Positions 1-9,677 of a stretch of 18,502 nt of DNA are shown here, piece by piece. Under the pieces are notes generated by a model that saw nothing but the letters and a program-made list of their open reading frames with translations, was not told the DNA's origin and ran no database searches. Origin of the DNA: Monosporascus cannonballus. Its lineage: Eukaryota; Ascomycota; Sordariomycetes; Xylariales. The stretch lies in NCBI GenBank assembly GCA_004154925.1, contig QJNS01000733.1:1-18502 (forward strand), given 5' to 3'. Every line of letters begins with the position of its first letter. Within the stretch, counting starts at the first letter, position 1. A program made the translations under genes and the position numbers.

Positions 1-37
1 CAACAAAAAAGAAAACAGCCGCTGTATAATAGCCGAC

Positions 38-82
38 ATGGTGCGCTCTTACATCCGAAAACGCGTGATAATAATTAGGTAG
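38..82 (+). promoter_or_regulatory. Possible upstream ORF before the permease
   Basis: An ATG at 38 opens a 14-codon frame ending with TAG at 80-82, 53 nt before the permease ATG. If the transcript begins upstream of 38, this short ORF could reduce translation of the permease. Seen directly: ATG, open codons and stop. The transcription start is unknown and most of the leader is outside the window. Confidence 0.25.
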
Positions 83-135
83 CATCTACTCGAGCACATT
101 TTCAAACCTCTCCCATCCCTTTTTTCCGAGTTGCG

Positions 136-2041
136 ATGCCGGCTCAATACTCGTCCGGCCTCCAACCACACTCCCGCGATTCGCTCGAACTTGCATCGCT
201 GGCATCCTCGAGCCGCGGCCCCGACACGTACTCAGATAGCGACTCGAGACCGTCCATATCCTCGTCGCGGAAGCTTTCCCTCGAGCGGGATGACCCGTTA
301 GACGACAGCAACCCTGCCGGTAGGTCTGTCTTCGGCCGGCCTAGTCACGGCAGGTCATACTCGGTGACCTCGAACTTCGATTTCGCCGCGAACCTCTTCC
401 CGCTGTCTTCGTCGGCCGCCCCCGGCTATGCTCCGCTCGGCGCGCCCACTTCGGCTGCGCATCATCACGGTGGATTGGGAGGAGCTTCATTGGAGAAACA
501 CAAAACATTGACATATCTCAATGGACTGGGTTTGATCATAGGCCTGATTATCGGCTCTGGCATCTTCTCGTCACCGAGTCAGGTCAACTCAAACGTGGGC
601 TCTCCCGGCGCCGCATTGATAGTATGGGCGGTAGCAGGTGTGCTAGCATGGACGGGTGGCGCGAGCTATGCTGAGCTTGGTGGCGCCATACCCTTGAACG
701 GAGGCGCACAGGCCTACCTATCCAAAATCATGGGGGAGCTGGCCGGCTTCCTCTTCACCTGGGTTGCCGTCCTCGTGCTGAAGCCCGGCAGCGCCGCCAT
801 CATCTCCATTATCATGGGGGAGTATCTCGTGAGGGCTGTGATTGGAGCCGATGCCGAGACCATCAACCCCTGGGTCAACAAGGGCATGGGACTAGTGGGA
901 CTCTTTCTGGTAACCTTCATCAACTGCGTTTCGACGAGGCTGGCGACCCGTGTCAACGACACGCTAATGTTTTTGAAATTCATCGCATTGATCGGCGTTA
1001 CTGTGCTGGGGATCGTGGTGGCTGTCACTGGATTTTCTTACTCGGGAGAGGCGAACCTGGATTGGAAGGAACACAAATGGTTCGAAGGTACCAGCAACGA
1101 CCTGACTCATTGGGCAGTAGCATTATACGCCGGTCTCTGGGCATACGATGGTTGGGATAATGTGAGTGGCTCTTACGGGGCACGCTACCTTGTGGTTCAC
1201 CGCGCTGACCATTTTGAAGACAAACTATGTTGTGGGCGAATTCCGAAATCCAGCTCGAGACCTACCAAGGGTGATCCATTCGGCGATGCCCCTCGTCATC
1301 ATATGCTATCTAATGGCTAATGTGGCCTACTTTCTCGTCCTGCCTATGGCGACCATCAACTCTTCCAACACCGTCGCTGTCAAGTTCGGCAGCGAGGTAT
1401 TCGGTCCAATCGGCGCCCTCATTTTTGCGCTCATCGTCAGTGCTTCATGTTTTGGCTCTCTAAACTCTTCCACGTTTACAAGCAGTCGTCTCGTATATGC
1501 GGCCGCGAAGGAGGGATATGTGCCCGCATTCATCGGCCACCTCGGTGTCGGGTCATCCGCGACGGGGACGTCAACCATGCGGTCGAGAAACTGGTTCTCG
1601 AAGAGGTTGCACAACATGTTCGCCGACGAAGACACGGGACTCTTCTTCACGCCCGTCAACGCGCTGGTCTTCAACGGGCTGCTGACGGCGGCCTACGTCG
1701 CCGTGGGCGAGTTCGGCGAGCTCCTGACGTTCTACGGCGTGGCGGGCTACTCGTTCTACTTCCTGACGGTGCTGGGCCTCATCATCCTCAGGGTAAAGGA
1801 GCCGAACCTCGAGCGTCCCTACAAGACCTGGATCTCGACGCCCATCATCTTTTGCTGCGTCAGCCTGTTCCTTTTGAGCAGGGCCGTCTTTGCCCAGCCC
1901 CTGCATACGCTCATCGTCGTCGCCTTCGTGCTCACCGGCATCCCCGTCTTCTTCTGGCGCATACAGGGGCGCGACCAGGTGGCGAAGCGGGAAACCGGCA
2001 GGTCCGGCGGGTGGGTGTTCTGGAGGCGGTGGCGGTCCTGA
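136..2041 (+). CDS. LAT-family amino-acid permease, spliced: join(136..1161,1220..2041)
   Basis: A multi-spanning plasma-membrane transporter of the APC superfamily, in the large-neutral-amino-acid/methionine permease (LAT, Mup1-like) group. Splicing out 1162-1219 gives 615 residues. Residues 1-120 are a hydrophilic serine-rich cytosolic tail. The first membrane segment carries the substrate-binding loop GSGIFSSP (about 140-147). About eleven further hydrophobic segments follow. The junction restores the family sequence YDGWDN-TNYVVGEFRNPARD, which supports the exon join strongly. A loop near residues 435-480 carries charged and serine-rich sequence, then ERPYKTW precedes the last segments. 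The start is the first ATG of the open frame and leaves a tail of normal length for fungal members. Substrate (methionine, neutral amino acids or other) cannot be told from sequence. The gene is convergent with the RA-PH gene at 3103-6654. Family call is firm, substrate is inference. Confidence 0.94.
1162..1219 (+). other. Intron of the permease gene (58 nt, phase 0)
   Basis: Donor GTGAGT at 1162 and acceptor AAG ending at 1219, with a branch-like GCTGAC at about 1203-1208. Removing it moves translation from the first frame to the second and joins WDN to TNYVVGEF, a conserved stretch of LAT permeases. Without splicing the first frame runs into non-homologous sequence and stops at 1320. Confidence 0.92.
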
Positions 2042-3102
2042 CGAAGAAGAAAAAGATTGAAATGTTGCTACCCTGCCCATCGCCGGGTTGCCCATTTCTG
2101 ACTACCTACCTAGACTACATAATCGAATGATGAATCGGGGGAGTTTGCTTTAGCGGGCGTTTTATGTTTTTTGCATAAGCAGCGCAGAGAGCAAGCATTA
2201 TTGAATATAGCGAGCGAAGATAGAATCACGGAAGAGGACGAGTGCGGTCACGCGGAAAGACGGAAGAGGGACGTGCCTGTGACTGAGGGTATTCATCCCA
2301 CGTACGCGCGTTTGCATAGCATGGAGTATATGCATTTATTACAAATGCAATGAATGATTACGGACCTTCACCTTAATTCTCATCCCCGTGAACTGTGTGC
2401 ACTTCCGCCCCGATATATGCGAAGGCAACGTACGGATTCAACAGGGTCGCTTGATGGCATGTTACAGCAGTGGGTTTTCTTTTCTCCTTGGCTAATAGCC
2501 ATGAGTGCGGATCCGAAGGAGTGCCAAACTACATAGGTAGGCAGTCAACCAACCCCATGCGACTACGTGCATCCCCATCCGCATCCTCATGGCACAACGA
2601 ACATACGTTGCCCACTAGGAGATACAGATTAAGCAAATTAATAGCATAAATGCCTAAGTAGGGTAGGTAGGCAGGTAAGTAGGCCAGCGGGGTGCTCCCA
2701 CTCGCGCTTCCATACATGCATAATCCTCATCCCATCCCATCCGAGTCTTGCAAGATCCAGTTGGACCCGGCTCCCATTGTCCCGTATGGTTTCGAAGAAT
2801 CTTCCGAAATATTCAATGATTCCCGTACCCTCTGCTCCTCGCTTACCCACATAGGAAAAGATAAAAAGACGTACAGACATGTGAATGCGGGGTATCGCCG
2901 GTCACGCCCGATCGCCGCCATCACCGGGGGATCATTTGAATTCAAAATGGCATGTGAAGTGAGATCTGGATGTATGCTGAAGATGTATCGATAGAAGAAC
3001 GCCCGCCCCAGGTTGTATGCATAGTAGTCCGGAAAGAAAAGAAAAAGATGGTCCGAGATGGCTGGGGAGAGGGCAGTAGGCGATGCCGTCGGCGCCAACA
3101 GA
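2042..3102. other. Intergenic region between convergent genes (3' UTRs)
   Basis: About 1.06 kb separates the stop of the permease from the stop of the minus-strand RA-PH gene, so it should hold both 3' UTRs and terminators. The open frames here (60-123 codons) show no recognisable family and no coding-like composition. The only structure I see is short CCTA/TAGG tetranucleotide runs near 2102 and 2655-2683. Confidence 0.6.
2655..2683. repeat. Short TAGG/GTAG tetranucleotide-rich tract
   Basis: An imperfect run of TAGG/GTAAG units (AAGTAGGGTAGGTAGGCAGG, then TAAGTAGG). Related CTACCTACCTAG sequence occurs near 2101-2112 and TAGGTAGGCAG near 2534. Such tracts are common in intergenic DNA of Sordariomycetes. 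Imperfect microsatellite; no function inferred. Confidence 0.5.
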
Positions 3103-6100
3103 TTACACGACCTTCAACGTCCCTGTGCGGCCAGGGACCGCATTATACGCGGCCTCTCGCTCCTTATACTCGCGCTCCTTGCGCTCCCTCTCCCTCTGCT
3201 GCCTGCCGCGGTCTTTCTCGCACTCCCGGTTTTTCGTACCCTCCCTGGGTTTCGACCTGGACCTGGCCACGGGACTCCCACTACTGCCCATAACCGCGAA
3301 CGGCAGCGGCGGCATGGGCGGGACGTCCTTGTCAGCGCCGCCGGTGCCGATGCCGCTGCCCCTGGTTCGCATGGACACGGGGGGCGGTGCACCAGAGCTT
3401 TTGCTCCGGGTGCGCGACGGCGGGAGCGGCGCCGAGTGCGGCGCGGGGCGGCCGCCGGACGGACCGAGGCTCGCGGTGCGCAGGCCACTACGCGGCGGGG
3501 GCAGCGGCATGTCGACGAGCCCGCCCCCGTCACCACCGTTGCTAGGCCTCCTACCGCCGTGGCGTTGACGGCCGCGGTTGTTGTGGTCGTGGTTTGCGGT
3601 GGTGGTGATGGACGACGACGGCGGGGCGGAAGAGGAGGACGAGGACACGGAGATCAGGTCGACCAGGTGGTGCAGGCCTTCTGGCACCGTGACGCCGCGG
3701 CCGCCCCTGCCGCGCCACTGGGGGGGCGTGTTGTACCCCGGCGATGCGTCGAGGCTGACGAGCGGCTTCGGCTGCTCGCGCCGGTTCGAGTGCGACGTCG
3801 TGCCGTCGTCGCCGCCGCCGCTACCCCCGACCACCGGTGACGACGGGCCGAGATACGGAGATGAGCCGAGGGGGTTCGGGTGCGGAACTGCCCTGCCACT
3901 ACCGCTACCGCCGAAGCCGCCCGAGCCCACGTGGGACGTCGGCGGCCGGGCGTGCACGTGCTGTTGCGCGCTGCCGAGCAGCGACGACTGGCGCGGTTTC
4001 TGCACCACGCCCGACGAGGTGCCGGGCCGCTGCTGGGCCGCGGCTGCGTCGCGCTGTCGGACAGAGTGCTCGAGCGCCGACGGGAACCAGGACCAGGCTT
4101 CCTGCTTTTTCTGCGATGTCCGCGGGGAGTCGGGCTCGCTCGGCGGCAGCGGTGGCGGTAGTGGCGGTTTGTTCGGGAGCGAGGGCCCGTCGGTGAGCGC
4201 TGCCTCTGTCGTCGTCGCCTTTGAGGGAGACTGGAGGAGGCGGTGCTGCGCGCCGCTCTGCCTGAGCTCGTTCTTTCCGGTCTCTGTGTGGGCCTGCCTG
4301 CGCTCCTCGTAGCCCTCGCCGAGTAGGCCGCTGCCGGTAAAGGCATCGTCGCCGGGGGACTTGATAGCGTCAATAAGTTTGCGACCAGCTGTTTTACTGC
4401 CTCCGCCGAGCAGACCACCGCCCGTAAAGGCATCGTCATCGGTGGACTTGACGGTGTCGACCAGCCTATGGTTAGCGGGCTTACCGCTCCCGGCCTCTTT
4501 TGAGCCTGAGCCCTGCTGCTGCTGCTGTTGCTTAAGATGCGCCGGCATCCCCGGCATACTGGACGCGCCCGGGACAGGCGGCAGGAAGTCGTTGTCGAAC
4601 TGAGACAGTCGCTTGTCGAAGCGCCTCATGTCGAGCAGTGGCTCGAACTCACCGATTTTGTAGGGCGTCGCATCGACCGACACCTTCAAGCGGTGGCCGT
4701 CCGCGGAGACCACGCCGACGGACTTCTCGGGGGCGTGCTGCCTGGTGGTGGGCGTGGTAATCTGTGGAGGCTTTTCGTCGGTCTTGGGGATCAGGATCTT
4801 CTCGGCTATTTTTCTGGTCTCGGGGGGCGGTGGCCGCCGGTCGACCAGATACCAACTGCGCCAGCCGTGGACACGCTCCTTGAACTGGGCCGCCGCGTCG
4901 GGGTCGTCTGTGCTGAAGAGCTGTACGTAATTCTCCGTGGTCACAAAGACCGTCGTCTTCTGCTGGCTTTTCACCGCGAAGCAGTACTTCTTCGGCGGCT
5001 TGAGGTGCCGCCGCATCTGCGACTCTGCGGGCGTGTAGATGTCGTAGTCAGAGAGGCGGCACAGGCTCGTGGCGTCCTTGTCCCCGGAGTTGGCGTTCGG
5101 CTTCTTCGCGCAGAAGATCTGCCCGTTGTCGAGGAGCGTGATCCATCTCTTGCTCCACTTTCCTGGCCGATTGGAGTGATACATGTAGAGCTGGAACCCA
5201 GGAGGTGGTACCTCGGATCTAGGTACCGAACTGATATCGAGATCCCGGTCATCCTCGTCGGATTCGGACACTGTAACTATCAGATAGTTACGTGAGCCTT
5301 GATCCCACGAGTTCATGACGTCACGAATGTGTTCATAGCGACGGAGACGACGCTCCAGACCTAGCGACGTATATGATTCTAGCACGACGCAAGACGAGGA
5401 GCTCATCCCGAGATCGCCTGCCACCCTCTCAGATGTCTGCGAGAGGATGTCTTCTGCCATTGTTTCCGGCGTAACATCAATATAGATTATTTGATCTCTG
5501 CAGCGAACAGCGACGGGCTATCTATCGTATCAGCATCGACAAGCCTCCTGGATAAACTCCTATTTACTCACCCTATCGCCGGAATTGATAGCAGAGGCCG
5601 GCGCATCCGTCTGAGGCACGATACCCTTGCCACCAACCTCAATCCCTGTCGGCGCCGCCCTTATGGGCTCATTATTAACCGTCTGATTATTAAACTCAGA
5701 AACAGATCTACCAGCAGAGGACATCGGAGACCAGCCTGGCGATAGGTCGTTCTTGTGTTTCCGTCCTTTGGTCAAGAGGGCGAACTTCTCGATCACGGGG
5801 CTCCTCTGCTTGTGCGCCTGAGCCGCAGCCTGTTGACTCTTGGCCAGTTGTACCTCTAGCCTCTCCAGGTCCTTCCTCTTCTGCTCGGCCAGTATGCGGT
5901 TCGTCTCCGCTTGCAGCCGCGCGACGTCCTCGGCGCGTCTCGCCGCCTCATTCTGCTCCTCTCTTAATCTCTGATGTCGCTGGTCCCGGTCGGTTGTCAT
6001 CCTGCGTAGTTCTTGTGGCTCATCGCTCGCGATGCTGGGCCGGCTCTGCTGGTCCATCGTCCTACGGCGGAGGGGGGGGAGATCGCCTCGGGAGTTAGTA

Positions 6101-6654
6101 TCAGAAGTATGGCGAAGCTGAGGTCGCCGCGACGGCGGGGAAGAAGGGGGATGATCGAGGGAAGATTTAGTGTCAACAAGGTGGCGACGGCGGTGGTCAT
6201 CGTCTTCCTGCTCCTTTTCTCTGGTAATGCTAACTCGGCTACTTGACCTGCGTCTTAAAGCACCTGGTATAGCCGGGACAGGGGGCACCGTCGGGGGATT
6301 ACTATCGTATGCAGTTGGTGGCGGTGGGTCTCCATTAGACGTCCTCTGGGTTGAATCGCCGTTAACAGAAGCGCTATTCGCCCGCCTGCGATACCTGGAC
6401 ATGGATCGGGAAATAAGGTTTCCCGATGCGGCATCTGTAGGTGGCTGCCGACCGTCGCCCCCAGCCCGGCCGTGGACTGCGCTGTTGCTGCTGCTGTTTC
6501 CATTGCTCCCTATGATAGACCTGCCTACGGCGTCTGCGGATGTGGAAGCGCTCCTCCCCCTCAGGCTTCGATATCTCGAGAGCTTGGCCGACTGGGTCTG
6601 TCGATGATCATCTCCTGACGCTAAGGCGTTCGTGCTGGCCGGCCCTGTTGCCAT
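3103..6654 (-). CDS. Coiled-coil/RA/PH proline-rich protein (MRL-like), spliced: complement(join(3103..5517,5572..6654))
   Basis: Predicted 1165-residue signalling adaptor. Exon 1 (361 residues) is basic and serine-rich, has two SRYR motifs (near 26 and 86), and a charged coiled coil at about 218-285. It ends shortly after the block SPVIEKFALLTKGRK. The splice opens a Ras-association domain (about 362-443, with AVRCRDQIIYIDVTPET) whose first 19 residues are lost if translation begins at the internal ATG at 5460. A PH domain follows (about 468-585: GFQLYMYHSNRPGKWSKRW near its start, a C-terminal helix ending near WRSWYL). The remaining ~580 residues are low-complexity, with a six-Gln run, a tandem repeat, PPLPPPLPP and a basic charged end. 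RA domains bind Ras/Rap GTPases and PH domains bind phosphoinositides, so a cortical membrane role is likely. The specific partner and process are unknown. Confidence 0.92.
4318..4471 (-). repeat. Tandem in-frame repeat inside the RA-PH gene
   Basis: Two copies about 87 bp apart. They encode RLVDTVKSTDDDAFTGGGLL and KLIDAIKSPGDDAFTGSGLL, each followed by a Gly/Glu-rich linker. The shared core is (R/K)L(V/I)D-(T/A)-(V/I)KS-DDAFTG-GLLG. It is better conserved than the surrounding low-complexity tail, so it may be a duplicated short binding motif. Confidence 0.8.
4513..4531 (-). repeat. CAG/CAA trinucleotide run encoding poly-Gln
   Basis: On the plus strand five CTG units are followed by TTG. 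On the coding strand this gives six consecutive glutamines in the tail of the RA-PH protein. Such runs often vary in length between strains. Confidence 0.75.
5518..5571 (-). other. Intron of the RA-PH gene (54 nt, phase 0)
   Basis: On the minus strand the donor is GTGAGTAAAT (from 5571) after AGG, and the acceptor is ATAG ending at 5518. A branch-like GCTGAT lies about 15 nt upstream of the acceptor. The nearby CTGCAG acceptor gives the wrong phase and an immediate stop. The ATAG acceptor keeps phase 0 and adds residues PVAVRCRDQIIYIDVTPET, which match the first strand of an RA domain. Confidence 0.88.
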
Positions 6655-8072
6655 CTCTAAGGGTTCTGATAGCAGATCTACCCAGCCCGACGAACGGTGG
6701 CGCCAAGCGGTGTGTGCAAGTGTATAAGTAAGATAATATGGCTCGCACTAAGGGACCCCGTGCCAACAAGCTCTGAGGCTTATTAGCGACGGGTGTTAAT
6801 GGGCATGCAAGTCATCCACCAGGTAACGCGGCAGAGCAGCACGGTTACGGTATGTGGAAAGATGAGGAATGCCTAAAGAAGGGTATGCTCATAAAAAGCT
6901 AAAAAGGAAGAGCTTCCGCGTCTCTTGTTACTTGCAGCGCGTGTCCAAAATCGGCACCCCTAGGCTTCTATGGACAAATCGAAGGGCTGGGAAAAGGTGT
7001 GAACGGGGTGCCTGTCCTTCCACAGCTTTCACCAGGCATCGCGGGCCTGAATTTGTATTGGGGGCGCACGCCGCATTGGGGACGGCGTAACGGAAATTAT
7101 GAAATGTTTGAAGAGATTTGGTAGACGCAAGGGAACATAGAGATCCCCCCAACTTGTCCCCTGTTCTGGGGCACGTGGAGTGAATATAGTAGGAAATGTT
7201 TCGGGCTGGCTGGCCACGCATAATGAAGGACAGTAAACGCAGGGGATCTTGCGTCTTGCATCTTAGCTCTCGCCCTAAAGTCGAGGCGCTTTTTTGCACT
7301 CAGGCACGGACGGCAGCTATGAGCCGTAAGAAATGTGGGTAAAGCCAATATCGGTAAGCCAAGACTCCCAGACGAGAAGATTCCCTGCATGTGTCGGTAT
7401 CAGTATCACGTCCGTCATAATTCCCTTCATCTCTCCACCTTTTCTTCCCCTGATCACGCGAGCAGACAATAGGTAGCGTAGTGCAAGTTGGCGGGTTCCA
7501 ATTTGCCAAATGGCCCAATCAATGGGCTGAATTGAATATTTTTACTGTCAGACAGTTAATGAAGGGTCGAGCCACCAGCGCAAATTAAGCTCCTGCCTTT
7601 AACTTTAACATTACTTGATCATAGAATGCAAGTATTGATTGGACATCTGGTCTCCGTGACACAGCAAATTACAGTATGTACTTGGATGATGGGAGAAACT
7701 GAGAGCCTTGTTATCGGCAACCGCTGGGACTCTGCTACATTGTCTATGTATGAGGAAGACTCCATCAATGGTTCTTCTGGGCCGGCGTGATCCACCTTGG
7801 AGGTCCTCAACGAGATCCACATGCCGCTATGCGTACCTAGTAGTCGGAAATACGCTCTAATCTTGCATCGCGGTACGGGAGCTTCTGAGCTGCAAAGGCG
7901 CAGAACACGTTCAACCGACTATGATGGGTTTGGCAGGGGATACGGGCTCGGACGACTTCTTCAGTAGACTGTCGTCGAAGAGGCGTTTCACAGTTATTCC
8001 CAACCCTTCATTGTGTCGCGATTAAGGCTAGGTAGTTGAATTGAACCGTCTCCAGAACTCTATGCCAGATCA
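6655..8072. other. Intergenic region: RA-PH promoter side and 3' side of the Pom34-like gene
   Basis: About 1.4 kb. The left end must hold the promoter and leader of the minus-strand RA-PH gene, and the right end the 3' UTR of the minus-strand Pom34-like gene. Open frames up to 123 codons on the minus strand (6928-7299) look like chance frames: no conserved motif and no hydrophobic or repeat structure of note. No tRNA-like box or clear TATA element was found. Confidence 0.55.
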
Positions 8073-8948
8073 TCATGCGAACAACCGCGCATTGCCCGAA
8101 CTCCTGCGCTCGCGACCCTTCTCGAAGAGCCACTTGTTGTTCAAGCTGATGCTGCTCCTCTTCCCGGTCGCGGGGCTCGGGCTGCTTGGAATGTCCCCTC
8201 CGAATACCGATGAGTTAAAGCTCGCTCCTAGCGACCCATTGAAGCTTGCTCCCAGCGATGTATTGAAGCTTGGCGAACCAAGGGATCCGATGGATGACCG
8301 TCGCGCTCCGCTCATGGCTTTCTGAAGCAGCGGGCTGCTTGGCGATCCCAGACCGCCTAGACTCCCACCATTTCCGTTCGCAGGGCTAGCGCGATTAGAG
8401 ACGGGCGAGCTCGAGAAGCTGCGCCGGCTGCCTGCAGAGCCTACTGACGGCGTACGTGAAAAGCGCGGTGGCGTGCTATATACGGATCCGGGCGTCGGCG
8501 GTTTTGACGACGGCGGAAGGCCGAGCAGGCGTCGCTGACCTGGCGTCAAGGGGATGTCGGAAAGGTCGTCTTGCGGTCGGACTAGTGGAAAGAGATTGGC
8601 GCCGATGTTTAATACGGGAACGAAGCAGATAATCTTGTGTAGATTATCGATGCTGAATAGCCAGCCTCCATTAGCCCTTGTCCGAGACTCAGGAGGAGAT
8701 AAGACGTACAAGTTGCTTTGTTTCCAGGGCAGTATCCTGCTGATCAGAAGTTTGAAGGCGATGAGTGCCAAAAGAATAGCGACGTTGACTGCGATCCGCC
8801 TGACGTTCTTCTCGGTGAAGGTAGTAGCCTCTTGTCGTCGCGTAATTTCTGCCAACCGCGGATGGCGCCATGTGCCCGGGCTTTCCTGGACTGGTTGCCT
8901 AGGAGCCCTGCTGGGCGTTGAGACAGCTGCCTGCGCCTTGGAAGACAT
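8073..8948 (-). CDS. POM34: Pom34-like nuclear pore membrane protein
   Basis: A 291-residue single-exon protein of the fungal nuclear pore complex component family, equivalent to yeast Pom34, which with Pom152 and Ndc1 forms the membrane ring anchoring the pore in the nuclear envelope. Visible marks: the N-terminal block HPRLAEITRRQEATTFTEKN followed at once by membrane segment 1 (about 51-70). A lumenal-size loop follows, then membrane segment 2 (about 103-123), then the family motif DIPLTPGQRRLLGLPPS (about 131-147). The remaining half is a serine/glycine-rich tail facing the cytosol or nucleoplasm, with a SLGASFNG repeat and a basic end. The ATG at 8948 is the first in frame and leaves a normal N-terminus. 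It shares an upstream region with the divergent gene at 9678. Family call is from remembered motifs. Confidence 0.9.
   Translation of the reverse strand: MSSKAQAAVSTPSRAPRQPVQESPGTWRHPRLAEITRRQEATTFTEKNVRRIAVNVAILLALIAFKLLISRILPWKQSNLYVLSPPESRTRANGGWLFSIDNLHKIICFVPVLNIGANLFPLVRPQDDLSDIPLTPGQRRLLGLPPSSKPPTPGSVYSTPPRFSRTPSVGSAGSRRSFSSSPVSNRASPANGNGGSLGGLGSPSSPLLQKAMSGARRSSIGSLGSPSFNTSLGASFNGSLGASFNSSVFGGDIPSSPSPATGKRSSISLNNKWLFEKGRERRSSGNARLFA
8213..8270 (-). repeat. Imperfect 24-bp tandem repeat in the Pom34-like gene
   Basis: About two and a half 24-bp units (TTGAAGCTTGCTCCCAGCGA type on the plus strand) at a constant 24-bp spacing (8214, 8238, 8262). They encode SFNTSLGA/SFNGSLGA/SFNSS. The copies differ by several silent changes, which suggests an old, in-frame duplication. 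Confidence 0.8.
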
Positions 8949-9677
8949 GCTTGCTTGTATTTTTTGTGTTCCAATAGGCGGGAAGGGCGTATACCACGAC
9001 GGCGCCGAGGCGGCCGCCTAACTATCGGACGAAGGTGCGAGGGTGATCGTGATCTGAGGTTTGTCACCGATGGCACCTTGGGAGACGTTTCGAGTAGTAA
9101 CGTAGGGAACCTGCTGGATGCGAAAAATCGGAATTTAGAGATAAATACAGAATCTTCAAAATGTCACCCGTTAATTGTTAGTATGTACCTGCTGTGATGG
9201 TTAGTATCGTTATGCTTGTGCTGCCGAAGCAGCAATCGTTGGTTGACTTGGCTCTATTGGCTGCTTTGTTTTCTTTTAGGTGTGCAGCGACCCTGCACAG
9301 TGACGAAAACAAACACCCAGCTCGACCTTGCGCACTGGTCAACGCAGAGTTCCTCAACCACCAGGCACACAGCACTCAAGCCACGTGTGGCGCACAAGCA
9401 GGCTGCGGACGGATGAGCCGGTCCGTTACATCCGTCAGCCTTCAGGGCCCCCGCCACAGCCGCAGTCCACGTTACATAGAGATGACACCCCCACCAAGTC
9501 CAACTCATTATTTCACATCGCTCTCCGGCCGTTGTACGCCAGCCTGATTTAATCATCATAGCGTTTTAACACTATCGTTACACGATACTGTTGGTATTTA
9601 ATTGATGAAGAGGCGTTTCTAAGCAATCTCTGTCTTCCAGAGCCACTCACTGGCGAGACGTCAATATCATTTCCACA
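8949..9677. promoter_or_regulatory. Shared upstream region of two divergent genes
   Basis: The 729 bp between the Pom34-like start (minus) and the AMP-binding-like start (plus) must contain both promoters. No clear TATA box was identified. The plus-strand start sits in a good context (CCACAATGAG). Overlapping ORFs of about 100 codons at 9194-9559 on both strands have no recognisable product and are treated as chance. Function is inferred from gene orientation only. Confidence 0.55.

Noticed and set aside
1447..2130. 227-codon plus frame and the 174-codon minus frame (1571-2095) over permease exon 2
   Set aside because: Arg/His-rich shadow translations; the permease frame has the conserved membrane segments.
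3654..4439. 261-codon minus-strand frame overlapping the RA-PH tail
   Set aside because: Arg/Ser/Ala-rich shadow in another frame of the same exon, with no domain.
3578..5295. Long plus-strand frames (244 codons at 3578-4312 and 255 codons at 4528-5295) opposite the RA-PH gene
   Set aside because: They mirror a GC-rich, low-complexity coding strand. Their translations are low-complexity or lack domains, while the minus strand has clear RA and PH domains.
6928..7299. 123-codon minus-strand ORF in the 6655-8072 spacer
   Set aside because: No conserved motif, no coding-like composition, and overlaps other equally long frames on the same strand.
9194..9559. Overlapping ORFs of 65-117 codons on both strands in the divergent promoter
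   Set aside because: Similar lengths in several frames, no recognisable family; best explained by chance in GC-moderate DNA.
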